Assembly: GCA_017959135.1 (NCBI GenBank)
Contig: JAGDBH010000332.1
Span: 1 to 12,719 of the forward strand
From: Succinivibrio sp.
Lineage (GTDB): Bacteria; Pseudomonadota; Gammaproteobacteria; Enterobacterales; Succinivibrionaceae
Direction of reading: 5' to 3'
DNA: 12,719 nt
The notes under the pieces were generated by a model. It was not told the origin of the DNA and searched no databases. It was given only the letters and a program-made list of their open reading frames with translations. Position 1 is the stretch's first letter. The number at the start of each line of letters is the position of its first letter. The position numbers and the translations under genes were made by a program. This document shows, in pieces, positions 1 through 8,217 of the stretch.

Positions 1-1
1 T

Positions 2-268
2 GAGACTCTTGCAAAAACCGTAAAGGAAGCCGGAGCCTCAATTTACAACCTTATTCCACTGATCCCTCAGTATGAGTTATCAATGTGATCAGTTCCAAAC
101 TGTGCACAGATTGATTCATCAAGAAGACTTGCAGGGAAGTATCTTGATGTATTTAAACACTGTCAGCACTGTAGAGCAGATGCTATCGGTGTCCCTGGAG
201 AAAAAGATTTCAGTTCTGAGATTTATGGCGAACGCCTGAATCTGGCAGAAACCTTTTCTCATGGCTGA
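2..268 (+). pseudogene. nifB: NifB-like radical SAM cofactor synthase, 3' end only, with in-frame TGA
   Basis: NifB-family proteins are radical SAM enzymes that build the carbide-containing Fe-S core (NifB-co) used by nitrogenases and by Mar-type reductases. Only the C-terminal ~88 codons are in the window. The frame reads ETLAKTVKEAGASIYNLIPL at the left edge, then meets TGA at 86-88, then continues without further breaks through KYLDVFKHCQHCRADAIGVP to TGA at 266-268. The CxxCRADAxGxPGE tail is the NifB hallmark and is thought to ligate an auxiliary Fe-S cluster. The protein ends shortly after it, so there is no C-terminal NifX-like domain. If the TGA stops translation, the product loses these cysteines and should be inactive. 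I call it a pseudogene provisionally: the intact frame and motif on both sides also fit a sequencing error or readthrough. A second TGA follows at 269-271 and a TAG at 278-280. It is the first visible gene of the reductase operon. Confidence 0.8.
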
Positions 269-342
269 TGATTTTTGTAGACCTCAGAAATATATCGGCT
301 AGTAACTATAAACAACAACCAGAAAGGTTGATGGAGAACACA

Positions 343-1959
343 ATGGCAAAGAAAATCAATCTCGAGATGAGCGCGGTAGAAAACCGTGAAATGAGGCTCG
401 GTACCATCATTGGCTGGGATGGTCCTGCATCAACTCTCGTCAAAGAGTCAAATTATATTGAACGATCACAACGTTTTGAAGGAATAAAAACATCCGGCTG
501 CGCAGGTGGATGCGGCTCTAAAAAGGCCTGTAAACTCTGTGAGCTTAATTCTCCTTTAAATCAGCAGACAATGTGTGCAAACGCAATTGTTGAGTGTCAG
601 ATAGGCAATATTACAGACTGTATTCTGATTCAGCATGCTCCAATTGGCTGCTCCGGAGATAATCCATGGTTTAACCTTGCTTTCAACATGGGTCTTAGCC
701 GTAGAAATAAACCACCTCAGGCTCTGAAGATTTATAGCACCAATCTTCTTGAGAGTGACATGGTGTTTGGCGCTTCTGACAAGTTAAGAAGGACCTGCCG
801 TACTGTATTTGAGCGTGAGCATCCAAAGGCAATCTTTATTTCAATGGCCTGTGCTACAGCGATTATCGGTGAGGATATCGACTCAATCGCTGATGAAATG
901 GAGAATGAACTGGGAATTCCTGTAGTACCTCTTCACTGCGAAGGCTTCAGATCAAAACACTGGAGTACAGGTTTCGACGTTTCTCAGCATGGTGTTGTAC
1001 GTCAGATTGTTAATAAGAATCCAGTTAAACAGAAAGATCTAATCAATATTGTTGCTCTGTGGGGAACTGATTATTTCACTCCTCTTCTAAAACCATTAGG
1101 ACTCAGAGTTAATTACATGATTGATATGGCAAGCTTTGATGAGCTTCGTCAGGCAAGTGAGGCTGTTGCAACAGCTACTTTCTGTAACACTTTGGGCTCT
1201 TATATGGCTACTGCTTTAGAGCAGGAATATGGTGTACCTCAGATTGATGCTCCTCAGCCATACGGCTTTAAGGGAACCGATGAATGGTTAAGAGCTGTTG
1301 CTCATGTAGTCGGTAAGGATGACATTATTGAAGACTACATCAAATCAGAGCACGAAAGAGTCTTACCAAAAGTTAATGAGCTAAGAGAAAAATTCAAAGG
1401 TGTAAAAGGCTTTGTAATGACAGGTTCTGCCTATGCTCATGGACTTATAACAGTACTAAGAGAGCTTGGTATTGATGTTGATGGCTCAATCGTTTTCCAT
1501 CATGACCCAATCTACGATGGCGCTGGTGTTCATCAGAATACTCTTGAAGAGCTTGTTAATACCTATGGTGATATTAAGAATTACACCGTAAGTAAGACTG
1601 AGGCCTACCAGCTATCAAATATCTTTAACCGTATAGAAAAACCTGACTTCGTAATTATCCGTCATCAGGGACTTGCTCCTGAGGCTGCAAAGCTTGGAAT
1701 TCCTGCTCTGGCTATGGGTGATGAACATATCCCAGTAGGTTATGACGGACTTATCCGCACAGGAGAAATCATTCTCGACATTATGGCAAGAAAGAAATTT
1801 AACAGAGTTCTTTCAAGACATATTGAGCTGCCATACACAGACTGGTGGTTATCTCAAAGTGATCCTTTCCTGTTATCTCATGATCCTAAAGCTCTGGATA
1901 AGGTTGTTCCTCTTGAGAATAGCGTTGATTATGAAGATGAGTTAGATGAGGCAGTATAG
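343..1959 (+). CDS. Nitrogenase-like component 1, alpha (NifD/MarD-like) subunit
   Basis: This is the catalytic-cofactor-binding subunit of a nitrogenase-superfamily reductase, 538 aa against ~480-490 for NifD. Seen directly: C78 (MCANAIVEC), C103 (HAPIGC) and C170 (SMACATAIIGEDI) match NifD P-cluster cysteines 62, 88 and 154 with nearly the same spacings. C281 (ATFCNTLG, before EQEYGVP) matches cofactor ligand Cys275. Near the NifD His442 position the sequence is MGDEHIPVGYDG (H462) instead of HSWDYSGPYHG, and NifD's SQSLGHH segment is replaced by RSKHWSTGFD, so substrate chemistry probably differs from N2 reduction. An N-terminal extension holds C53-x3-C57-x5-C63-x2-C66, which NifD lacks. 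ATG 343 is chosen because GGAG lies 6 nt upstream. An in-frame ATG at 268 overlaps the nifB stop (TGATG) but has no ribosome binding site. The K gene begins 3 nt downstream. A Mar-type reductase is the best known analogue; the substrate cannot be read from sequence. Confidence 0.9.
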   Translation: MAKKINLEMSAVENREMRLGTIIGWDGPASTLVKESNYIERSQRFEGIKTSGCAGGCGSKKACKLCELNSPLNQQTMCANAIVECQIGNITDCILIQHAPIGCSGDNPWFNLAFNMGLSRRNKPPQALKIYSTNLLESDMVFGASDKLRRTCRTVFEREHPKAIFISMACATAIIGEDIDSIADEMENELGIPVVPLHCEGFRSKHWSTGFDVSQHGVVRQIVNKNPVKQKDLINIVALWGTDYFTPLLKPLGLRVNYMIDMASFDELRQASEAVATATFCNTLGSYMATALEQEYGVPQIDAPQPYGFKGTDEWLRAVAHVVGKDDIIEDYIKSEHERVLPKVNELREKFKGVKGFVMTGSAYAHGLITVLRELGIDVDGSIVFHHDPIYDGAGVHQNTLEELVNTYGDIKNYTVSKTEAYQLSNIFNRIEKPDFVIIRHQGLAPEAAKLGIPALAMGDEHIPVGYDGLIRTGEIILDIMARKKFNRVLSRHIELPYTDWWLSQSDPFLLSHDPKALDKVVPLENSVDYEDELDEAV

Positions 1960-1962
1960 ATT

Positions 1963-3332
1963 ATGACATTAGAAAATCAGACTTCAGCTGTAAAAAAGAA
2001 AGAGAAACACGATGAAGCCATTGTTCACTCTCATTACGCCTGTACTGTAGGCGCAGCCTATTCTGTTGCAGCTATCAAGGGAGCGGTGCCAATTGCCAAC
2101 TGCGGACCTGGCTGTATGTACAAACAGTTTTTCTTTTTAAGCTTTGATAATGGCTTTCAGGGAACTGCAGGTGTGAGCGGAGGAAATATTCCAAGCGCTA
2201 ATGTTGGTGAGAATGACATTGTTTTTGGCGGTTCCAAAAAACTTGACGATTTGATTAAGGCCTCAATTGGTGTTGTCAAAGGCGATCTTTTTGTTGTACT
2301 TACCGGTTGCTCTGGTGAGCTGGTAGGCGATGATGTCGGTTCTGTTGTAAGAAAATATCAGCAGAATGGATACCCTGTTGTTTACGCGGATACCGGCGGT
2401 TTTAAAGGTTCAAATCTGGATGGTCACGAGCTGGTTGTAAACGCAATTATTGATCAGTTTGTCGGCAGCTACAATGGCCCTAAAGAAGCCGGTCTAGTTA
2501 ACCTCTGGCTTGAGACTCCTTATTTTAACCAGAACTGGAGAGGTGACTATCTTGAAATGGTAAGAATCCTCAGAGCCTCTGGATTTAAGGTGAATGTTCT
2601 GTTTGGACCTGAAAGTGGAGGTGTAAGCGAGTGGAAAAATATTCCTAAAGCCGATTTTAATCTGCTTATCTCTGCATGGAATGGTCTGAAGATTGTTAAG
2701 CATCTTGAGAAAAAGTACAAACAGAGATACCTGCATGTGCCTATTCTGCCAATTGGAGAGGAGGCTACTACCGCTTTTATCCGTCAGGTTGTTGAGTTTG
2801 CTGGCATAGACAAAACCAAATCAGAAAAGTTCATCAGAGAAGAATCAAAGATTTATTACTACTTCCTTGAGCATTTCTCAAACTTCTTTTCAGAGTACTG
2901 GTATGGACTTCCAGCAAAGTTTGCAACTGTTACCAACAGTACAGACAACCTTGCACTAACCAAGTTCCTGTCTGATCAGATTGGTCTGATTCCGGTTAAG
3001 CAGATTATTACTGATAACCCTCCTGATGATGTCAGAGACAAACTCAGAACCATCTACAGCAATCTTGGAGAGGACATCAGTCTGGATGTTGAATTTCATG
3101 AAGACGGATACAAGGTTGAGGATTCTCTGAAGAAAACAGACTTTGGTAATGGTGTTCCTCTAATCCTTGCAAGTTCCTGGGAATCTGATGTGGCTAGAGA
3201 GCTAAAGGCTCTTCTGATTGAGGTTGGTACCCCATCAACAGAGACCCTGATTATTAACCGCAGCTTTATCGGATATAGAGGCGCACTTTCTCTGATAGAA
3301 AGAATTTATTCTCAGGCTGTAGGCGGCAAGTA

Positions 3333-3333
<1 letters not shown>
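1963..3333 (+). CDS. Nitrogenase-like component 1, beta (NifK/MarK-like) subunit
   Basis: This is the partner subunit that shares the P-cluster with the alpha chain and receives electrons from the Fe protein. It is 456 aa, shorter than NifK (~520) mainly because the N-terminal extension is missing. C27 (YACTVGAA), C51 (NCGPGCMY) and C116 (LTGCSGELVGDDV) correspond to NifK cysteines 70, 95 and 153. NifN of the NifEN scaffold does not keep all three, so the pair looks like a catalytic DK complex rather than an EN scaffold. The region around residues 84-88 (VFGGS) and the C-terminal GYRGALSLIERIY helix are typical of the NifK fold. The start is ATG three bases after the alpha-subunit TAG, with a GAGG-type ribosome site inside the end of that gene, so the two are probably translationally coupled and made in equal amounts. 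Confidence is high for family, low for substrate. Confidence 0.9.
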
Positions 3334-4215
<882 letters not shown>

Positions 4216-4230
4216 TCGAGATTGTTAATG

Positions 4231-4269
4231 CTTTGGGCATGATGAGCTTTGTGCTGGTCGTGCCCAAAG
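4231..4269 (+). promoter_or_regulatory. Strong intercistronic hairpin between Fe-protein and ferredoxin genes
   Basis: A 9-bp perfect outer stem (CTTTGGGCA at 4231-4239 with TGCCCAAAG at 4261-4269) continues inward through four pairs including two G-U, one G-G mismatch and a three-pair inner stem, closing on the pentaloop TTTGT (4248-4252). It begins 15 nt after the H stop codon. The following bases are U-rich but interrupted (ATTATTCTTATTTTTA), so it is more likely a partial terminator or a 3' RNA-stabilising element than a full stop. Either would give more Fe protein than ferredoxin and NifS, matching the usual need for excess Fe protein. Confidence 0.7.
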
Positions 4270-4299
4270 ATTATTCTTATTTTTAATCCGGAGATGGCT

Positions 4300-4494
4300 A
4301 TGTTTTTTATTGATCAGAGCTTATGCACACAGTGTGGAGAATGCTCTTCCAACTGTCCTTTTGAATCAATTTCAGAGCATGAGGATGGATCATTTGTTAT
4401 AGATGCCAAAATCTGTACTGACTGTGGTGAATGTCAGTTGAACTGTCCTTTTGATGCAATTATTGAGAAAGAGGAAAATAAGGAAAGTGCTTAA
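4300..4494 (+). CDS. Small 2[4Fe-4S] ferredoxin
   Basis: This 64-aa protein has two bacterial ferredoxin motifs, LCTQCGECSSNCP and ICTDCGECQLNCP, each C-x2-C-x2-C-x3-C-P, enough for two low-potential [4Fe-4S] clusters. ATG 4300 is chosen because CCGGAG ends 6 nt upstream; an in-frame ATG at 4294 sits directly against that site, and a TTG at 4249 lies inside the hairpin. The C-terminus is acidic and lysine-rich. Ferredoxins of this type occur in nif clusters as electron donors to the Fe protein or to NifB. Its place between nifH-like and nifS-like genes suggests one of those roles, but which one is inference. Its TAA is directly followed by the ATG of the next gene, so the two are co-translated. 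Confidence 0.9.
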   Translation: MFFIDQSLCTQCGECSSNCPFESISEHEDGSFVIDAKICTDCGECQLNCPFDAIIEKEENKESA

Positions 4495-5634
4495 ATGATT
4501 ATTTATGCCGATAATGCAGCCACCACAAAACTCTCAGAAAAAGCGTTCAATGCGATGCTGCCTTACTTCAGAGAATGTTATGCCAATCCTTCAAGTGCTC
4601 ATTTTTTAGGACAGAAAGCCCGTTCTGCTCTAAGAGAGTCACGAAGTGTGATTGCAAACTGTCTTAATGCAGGTCCCAATGATAAGCTGATATTTACTTC
4701 TGGAGGAAGTGAGGCAGATAATCTGGCGATAAATTCTATTGCCAGCTATGGTATAAGGCATAATCGGCGCCATATCATTTCTTCTAAATTTGAGCATCAT
4801 GCGGTGTTACATTCTCTGTCTGAATTAGAAAAAAATGGTTTTGAAATTGAGCTTTTAGATATTCCTGAAGATGGAATAATTGAGCCGTCTGCTGTAGCTG
4901 AGGCTATCAGAGAGGATACTGCAGGTGTTTCCATTATGTTCGCCAACAATGAGATTGGCACAATTCAGAGAATTGAGGAAATAGGAAGGATCTGCAGATC
5001 TCATGGAATACTTTTTCATTCGGATGCAGTTCAGGCAGTAGGGCATATCCGGGTTGATGTGGATTTGACAAATGTTGACTATCTGTCATTCTCTTCACAT
5101 AAATTTCATGGACCAAAAGGAATAGGCGGTCTTTACGTAAGAGAAAAATCTCCAGTTTCTCCTCTTATATATGGAGGTTCTCAGGAATATGGACTGAGAG
5201 CCGGAACAGAAAACCTTCCTGGTATAGTCGGTACTGCGGTTGCACTTGAAGAGTCTTTAGCGCATCTGGATTATAAAATATCTCAGACTACTGCAATCAG
5301 AACCTACATTCAAAATGAAATAGCTTCAATTCCATCGGTAAGATTAAATGGTCATCCTTTAGAAAGACTGCCAGGTAATCTTAATTTTGCTTTTGATGGC
5401 GTTGATGGTGATTCATTAAGATATCTGCTTGAGGAAAAGGGCATTTGTGCATCTGCCGGATCTGCCTGCAACAGTTCATCCTCGGAACCAAGTCATGTTC
5501 TAAAAGCTTTGGGATTATCAGATTCTCTTTGTAAAAGTGCATTAAGATTATCAATTGACGAATCACTGAGTATTCAGGATGCAGCTTATATAGTCTCATC
5601 AATCAAGTTGATTCTAAGTGAGCTTTGGGATTAG
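4495..5634 (+). CDS. nifS: NifS/IscS-family cysteine desulfurase
   Basis: This PLP enzyme converts cysteine to alanine and passes the released sulfane sulfur to Fe-S cluster assembly. It is 379 aa. Seen: the N-terminal YADNAATT motif; FSSHKFHGPKGIGG with K203, the expected PLP Schiff-base lysine; and the loop ICASAGSACNSSSSEPSHVL with catalytic C325, the same number as in Azotobacter NifS. The extended SxGSAC loop marks class I (NifS/IscS). It abuts the ferredoxin gene (TAA then ATG) with AAGGAAA upstream as ribosome site. Position at the end of the reductase operon, without iscU, nifU or iscA beside it in the window, argues for a dedicated sulfur source for the P-cluster and NifB-type cofactor rather than the housekeeping Isc enzyme. 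A general IscS-like role cannot be excluded. Confidence 0.92.
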   Translation: MIIYADNAATTKLSEKAFNAMLPYFRECYANPSSAHFLGQKARSALRESRSVIANCLNAGPNDKLIFTSGGSEADNLAINSIASYGIRHNRRHIISSKFEHHAVLHSLSELEKNGFEIELLDIPEDGIIEPSAVAEAIREDTAGVSIMFANNEIGTIQRIEEIGRICRSHGILFHSDAVQAVGHIRVDVDLTNVDYLSFSSHKFHGPKGIGGLYVREKSPVSPLIYGGSQEYGLRAGTENLPGIVGTAVALEESLAHLDYKISQTTAIRTYIQNEIASIPSVRLNGHPLERLPGNLNFAFDGVDGDSLRYLLEEKGICASAGSACNSSSSEPSHVLKALGLSDSLCKSALRLSIDESLSIQDAAYIVSSIKLILSELWD

Positions 5635-5688
5635 TTCCTAGAAAGCTTACATATGTAATCTACATGTTTTCATCATCCGTTTTTCGTT

Positions 5689-5714
5689 AAAAAAAGAGGA
5701 GCCAGAGGCTCCTC
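5689..5714 (-). terminator. Rho-independent terminator of the chemoreceptor gene
   Basis: A perfect 8-bp stem (GAGGAGCC 5696-5703, GGCTCCTC 5707-5714) with a 3-nt loop. Read on the - strand it is followed by seven T (5689-5695 complement) and lies 28 bases past the chemoreceptor stop. On the + strand there is no T tract, so it does not clearly serve the converging reductase operon. Confidence 0.88.
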
Positions 5715-5742
5715 AACTTCAGTATTAGTAATAGTACGATTA

Positions 5743-7386
5743 TTATCCAATATCAAATACTGACAGCTTCTCAAGCAGCTGTTTTGACTGTGCCTGAATC
5801 TGCTGAACCTGCTGAGAGGTAGTCTGAGAGATGTTTGCGCTTTCCTGAGTAAGGTTGCTTACACCCTGCATGTTGGTAGAAATTTCAGAGGTTGCAGTGG
5901 TCTGCTCGGTAGCAGCTGTAGCAATCTGTGCAATCTGACTGTTAACATTCTCAACACGGTTGATAATATCATTAAGAATATCGGTAACACCTGCAGCCTT
6001 GTCTGCAAGCTCATTCATATCTCCTAAGCTCTGGGTCATAGATTCATTAGCGCTGTTAGCATCGGTCTGAATCTGAGAAACCATCTTTGTAATTTCCTGA
6101 GTAGATGAAGAAGAACGTGAAGCCAGGGCACGAACTTCATCTGCTACCACAGCGAATCCCTTACCGGCTTCACCAGCACGGGCTGCCTCAATAGCGGCGT
6201 TCAGAGCAAGCAGGTTGGTCTGAGATGCAATATCTTCAATAGTCTGAACAATAGAACCAATCTTATTACTCTGATCTACCAGCTGCTTAATCAGATCAGC
6301 ATCACGACGGGTCTTTTCTGCCTGATGTCTAATCTGTGCAATAACGGTTTCAATTTCATCAACACCCTGCTGAGTAATTTCCTGAGTCTGATTTGAGTGC
6401 TGAGCTGCGCTCTCACAGTTCTTAGCAATATCACCGGTAGTTGATACCATCTCATCTGATGCTGCGGATACTGTCATTGAACGACTTTCAGCCTCTGAAA
6501 TCGCATCAGCGATCTGCATTACCTGATTGTTGATGGTCTCAAGCTGTCCACCAAGTTCACGGTAAGAATTTACAACGTCTGAAATTGAGCCACCAAGTTT
6601 GCGACGCATTTCGATGGAACTGTCGAATACTGCACCGAACTCATCTTTGGAATGATTATCAATCTTGAAGTTGAAATTACCACGAGCCATTTTCTTCATA
6701 GCATCAATCAGTACAGAGAAGTTCTTCTTGATGTATGAGGTCAGATTTGTGGTGATAATCAGACCGATCAGGATTGCAATAATTGCGATTACAATAGAAA
6801 TGTACATTGGGGTCTTGCTGGAATTCTTCTGAACAATCTGGGTTGACAGGGCAACCTGTTCATCGATCAGGTGTTCGAAAAGAACCTTACAGTTTCTGAA
6901 TTTAGGATTAACATCCTTCAGATACAGATCAAGAGCTTCGTCCTTCTTATTCTGATTGATCAGATCAACAATTGTTGATTTGAAGTACTTGGAGAATTCT
7001 GAAACGTCAACCTTTGCCTTCAGAATGTTATTCTTGTATGGATCAGAAGATGGCAGAACACCGATGATCTTTTCATTCATGGTGTTGGTTACCTTGGCGA
7101 TTTCTTCAATCATATCTGATGACACTTTCATGAATTCTTCATTTGGAATTCTGCCGCTGTCATCTGTCAGAAATTCAATTGTATAAACATCAAATTTCTC
7201 CAGAGCCTTCTGTGTATTCATAACACGGTTATATGATTTTCCTAGAATCATACTTACGTTATATGACGCATCAATGTTTGAATTTGTGGTCAGCACAGAG
7301 AAGACTGAAGTAATCAGGATCAGTATGTTTAATACTGTAAATCCGATGATAAGCTTAGCTCTTAGACTTAGTTTAGATAATCCCAT
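5743..7386 (-). CDS. Methyl-accepting chemotaxis protein
   Basis: This is a membrane chemoreceptor that signals through CheW/CheA to the flagellar motor. It is 547 aa. A first membrane helix lies at ~12-34, followed by a periplasmic helical sensor of ~155 residues (four-helix-bundle type by look; ligand unknown), a second membrane helix at ~191-213 ([20 protein letters not shown]), HAMP at ~214-268, and a cytoplasmic signalling domain to the end. The invariant hairpin tip [20 protein letters not shown] and [15 protein letters not shown] lie around residues 380-422. No C-terminal NWETF-like pentapeptide for CheR/CheB tethering is present. GAGG 5 nt upstream of ATG supports the start. It is transcribed toward the reductase operon and ends in its own terminator, so it is a separate unit. 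No FliA-type promoter was recognised upstream. Confidence 0.95.
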   Translation of the reverse strand: MGLSKLSLRAKLIIGFTVLNILILITSVFSVLTTNSNIDASYNVSMILGKSYNRVMNTQKALEKFDVYTIEFLTDDSGRIPNEEFMKVSSDMIEEIAKVTNTMNEKIIGVLPSSDPYKNNILKAKVDVSEFSKYFKSTIVDLINQNKKDEALDLYLKDVNPKFRNCKVLFEHLIDEQVALSTQIVQKNSSKTPMYISIVIAIIAILIGLIITTNLTSYIKKNFSVLIDAMKKMARGNFNFKIDNHSKDEFGAVFDSSIEMRRKLGGSISDVVNSYRELGGQLETINNQVMQIADAISEAESRSMTVSAASDEMVSTTGDIAKNCESAAQHSNQTQEITQQGVDEIETVIAQIRHQAEKTRRDADLIKQLVDQSNKIGSIVQTIEDIASQTNLLALNAAIEAARAGEAGKGFAVVADEVRALASRSSSSTQEITKMVSQIQTDANSANESMTQSLGDMNELADKAAGVTDILNDIINRVENVNSQIAQIATAATEQTTATSEISTNMQGVSNLTQESANISQTTSQQVQQIQAQSKQLLEKLSVFDIG

Positions 7387-7691
7387 CTTAACCTCGACGT
7401 ACTAGAATACTGAATATGGATTTATAGGGAAATAATTTGGTTATTTTGTTAATCCCGATACTTTATGTATACGTCATAATTTTTTTAATAATTAAATAAT
7501 AAGAATTGTTTTGATAAACTGCTCACATTTAGTCGAGGCGGTTTTTTGTAAAAAAGAGATGTATCACAGTTTGTTTTTTGGGAGAGTTAATTCTTTTTCT
7601 TTTAAGAAAAGTTTCTTATTTTTTCCCTGTTACGCTAAAAATGTCTTACAATCTCGTTCATACACCAACATACATGTAAAAGTAAGAAATT
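7387..7691. other. AT-rich divergent intergenic region between the chemoreceptor gene and fxsA
   Basis: These 305 bases separate two divergently transcribed genes and should hold both promoters. The stretch 7431-7500 is very AT-rich. I could not pick a convincing -35/-10 pair for either direction, and no coding frame with a ribosome site and recognisable product is seen. A terminator-like hairpin at 7516-7547 is listed separately. Confidence 0.6.
7516..7547 (+). terminator. Terminator-like hairpin in the fxsA upstream region
   Basis: AAACTGCTC (7516-7524) pairs with GAG-(G bulge)-CGGTTT (7535-7544) with one G-U pair and a 10-nt loop, followed by a run of six T (7542-7547). It sits ~145 nt before fxsA with no + strand gene upstream. 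It could be an attenuator in the fxsA leader, the end of a short RNA, or chance. Confidence 0.4.
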
Positions 7692-8195
7692 ATGCAGAAA
7701 TTATTTTTATCCCTGGTTATCCTTTTTGTTCTGGAAATCCTTCTTTTAATCAAGATTGGCGGATACATCGGAGGTCTCAATGTAATCTTCCTGATGTTTG
7801 CAATGATGGTTATAGGCGCTGTAATAATTAAAAGATGTTTTAAGAGTGTTATGGCCCAGATGCAGCAGGGAGTTGTAGATATCAAGATTATCTTTCTTCC
7901 TCTATCCGGTTTCCTGTTCTTTTTCCCTGGCTTTATCTCTGATGTCCTGGCTCTGCTGCTGTTACTGCCTTTTGTTCAGAGCAGGTGTGCAAAGGTTTAT
8001 TCATCAAAAAGCGGAAGCGGAACCAGCTTTGCCTTTAAATCCTCAAATTCAGAAGGCTTCTCTGATGTTTTTACCAAGGGTAGAACCATTGACGGTACAG
8101 CAACCGTAGTTCATGATGATAACGAGGAGCTGAACCACAATACTATCGAGGGCTCTGCATCTCACTCAGATGATTCTGATTCAAAGAACAGCTGA
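7692..8195 (+). CDS. fxsA: FxsA family membrane protein
   Basis: FxsA is a small cytoplasmic-membrane protein; in E. coli its overproduction relieves exclusion of phage T7 by the F plasmid, and its normal function is unknown. This 167-aa protein shows the family pattern: helix 1 with LFVLEILLLIKIGGYIGGLN, helix 2 ending GAVIIKR, then a hydrophobic block with FLFFFPGFISDVLALLLLLP at ~75-95, the most conserved part. The tail from ~100 to 167 is polar, serine- and acid-rich and probably disordered in the cytoplasm. The ribosome site is weak (TAAGAA before ATG 7692). The next gene starts 22 nt after the TGA, so the two likely share a transcript; the pairing with a DMT exporter does not by itself explain a role. 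Confidence 0.92.
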   Translation: MQKLFLSLVILFVLEILLLIKIGGYIGGLNVIFLMFAMMVIGAVIIKRCFKSVMAQMQQGVVDIKIIFLPLSGFLFFFPGFISDVLALLLLLPFVQSRCAKVYSSKSGSGTSFAFKSSNSEGFSDVFTKGRTIDGTATVVHDDNEELNHNTIEGSASHSDDSDSKNS

Positions 8196-8217
8196 TTCAT
8201 AGCTCAGGGCTGATGCT

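Noticed and set aside
86..125. Possible selenocysteine insertion element after the nifB TGA, including a short CAGTT/AACTG stem (90-102) and the palindrome CTGTGCACAG (100-109)
   Set aside because: The stem is 5 bp with a 3-nt loop and too close to the TGA. It lacks the usual bacterial SECIS spacing and apical loop, and NifB is not a known selenoprotein.
5646..5670. Palindrome TTACATATGTAA and a weak stem ending in TTTT, as terminator of the reductase operon
   Set aside because: Only about six AT-rich pairs with one G-U pair; too weak to call.
7387..7500. A sigma-28 (FliA) promoter for the chemoreceptor gene, suggested by ATAAAGTATCGGG on the - strand
   Set aside because: The TAAAG element has no GCCGATAA-like partner at the required 11-bp spacing.
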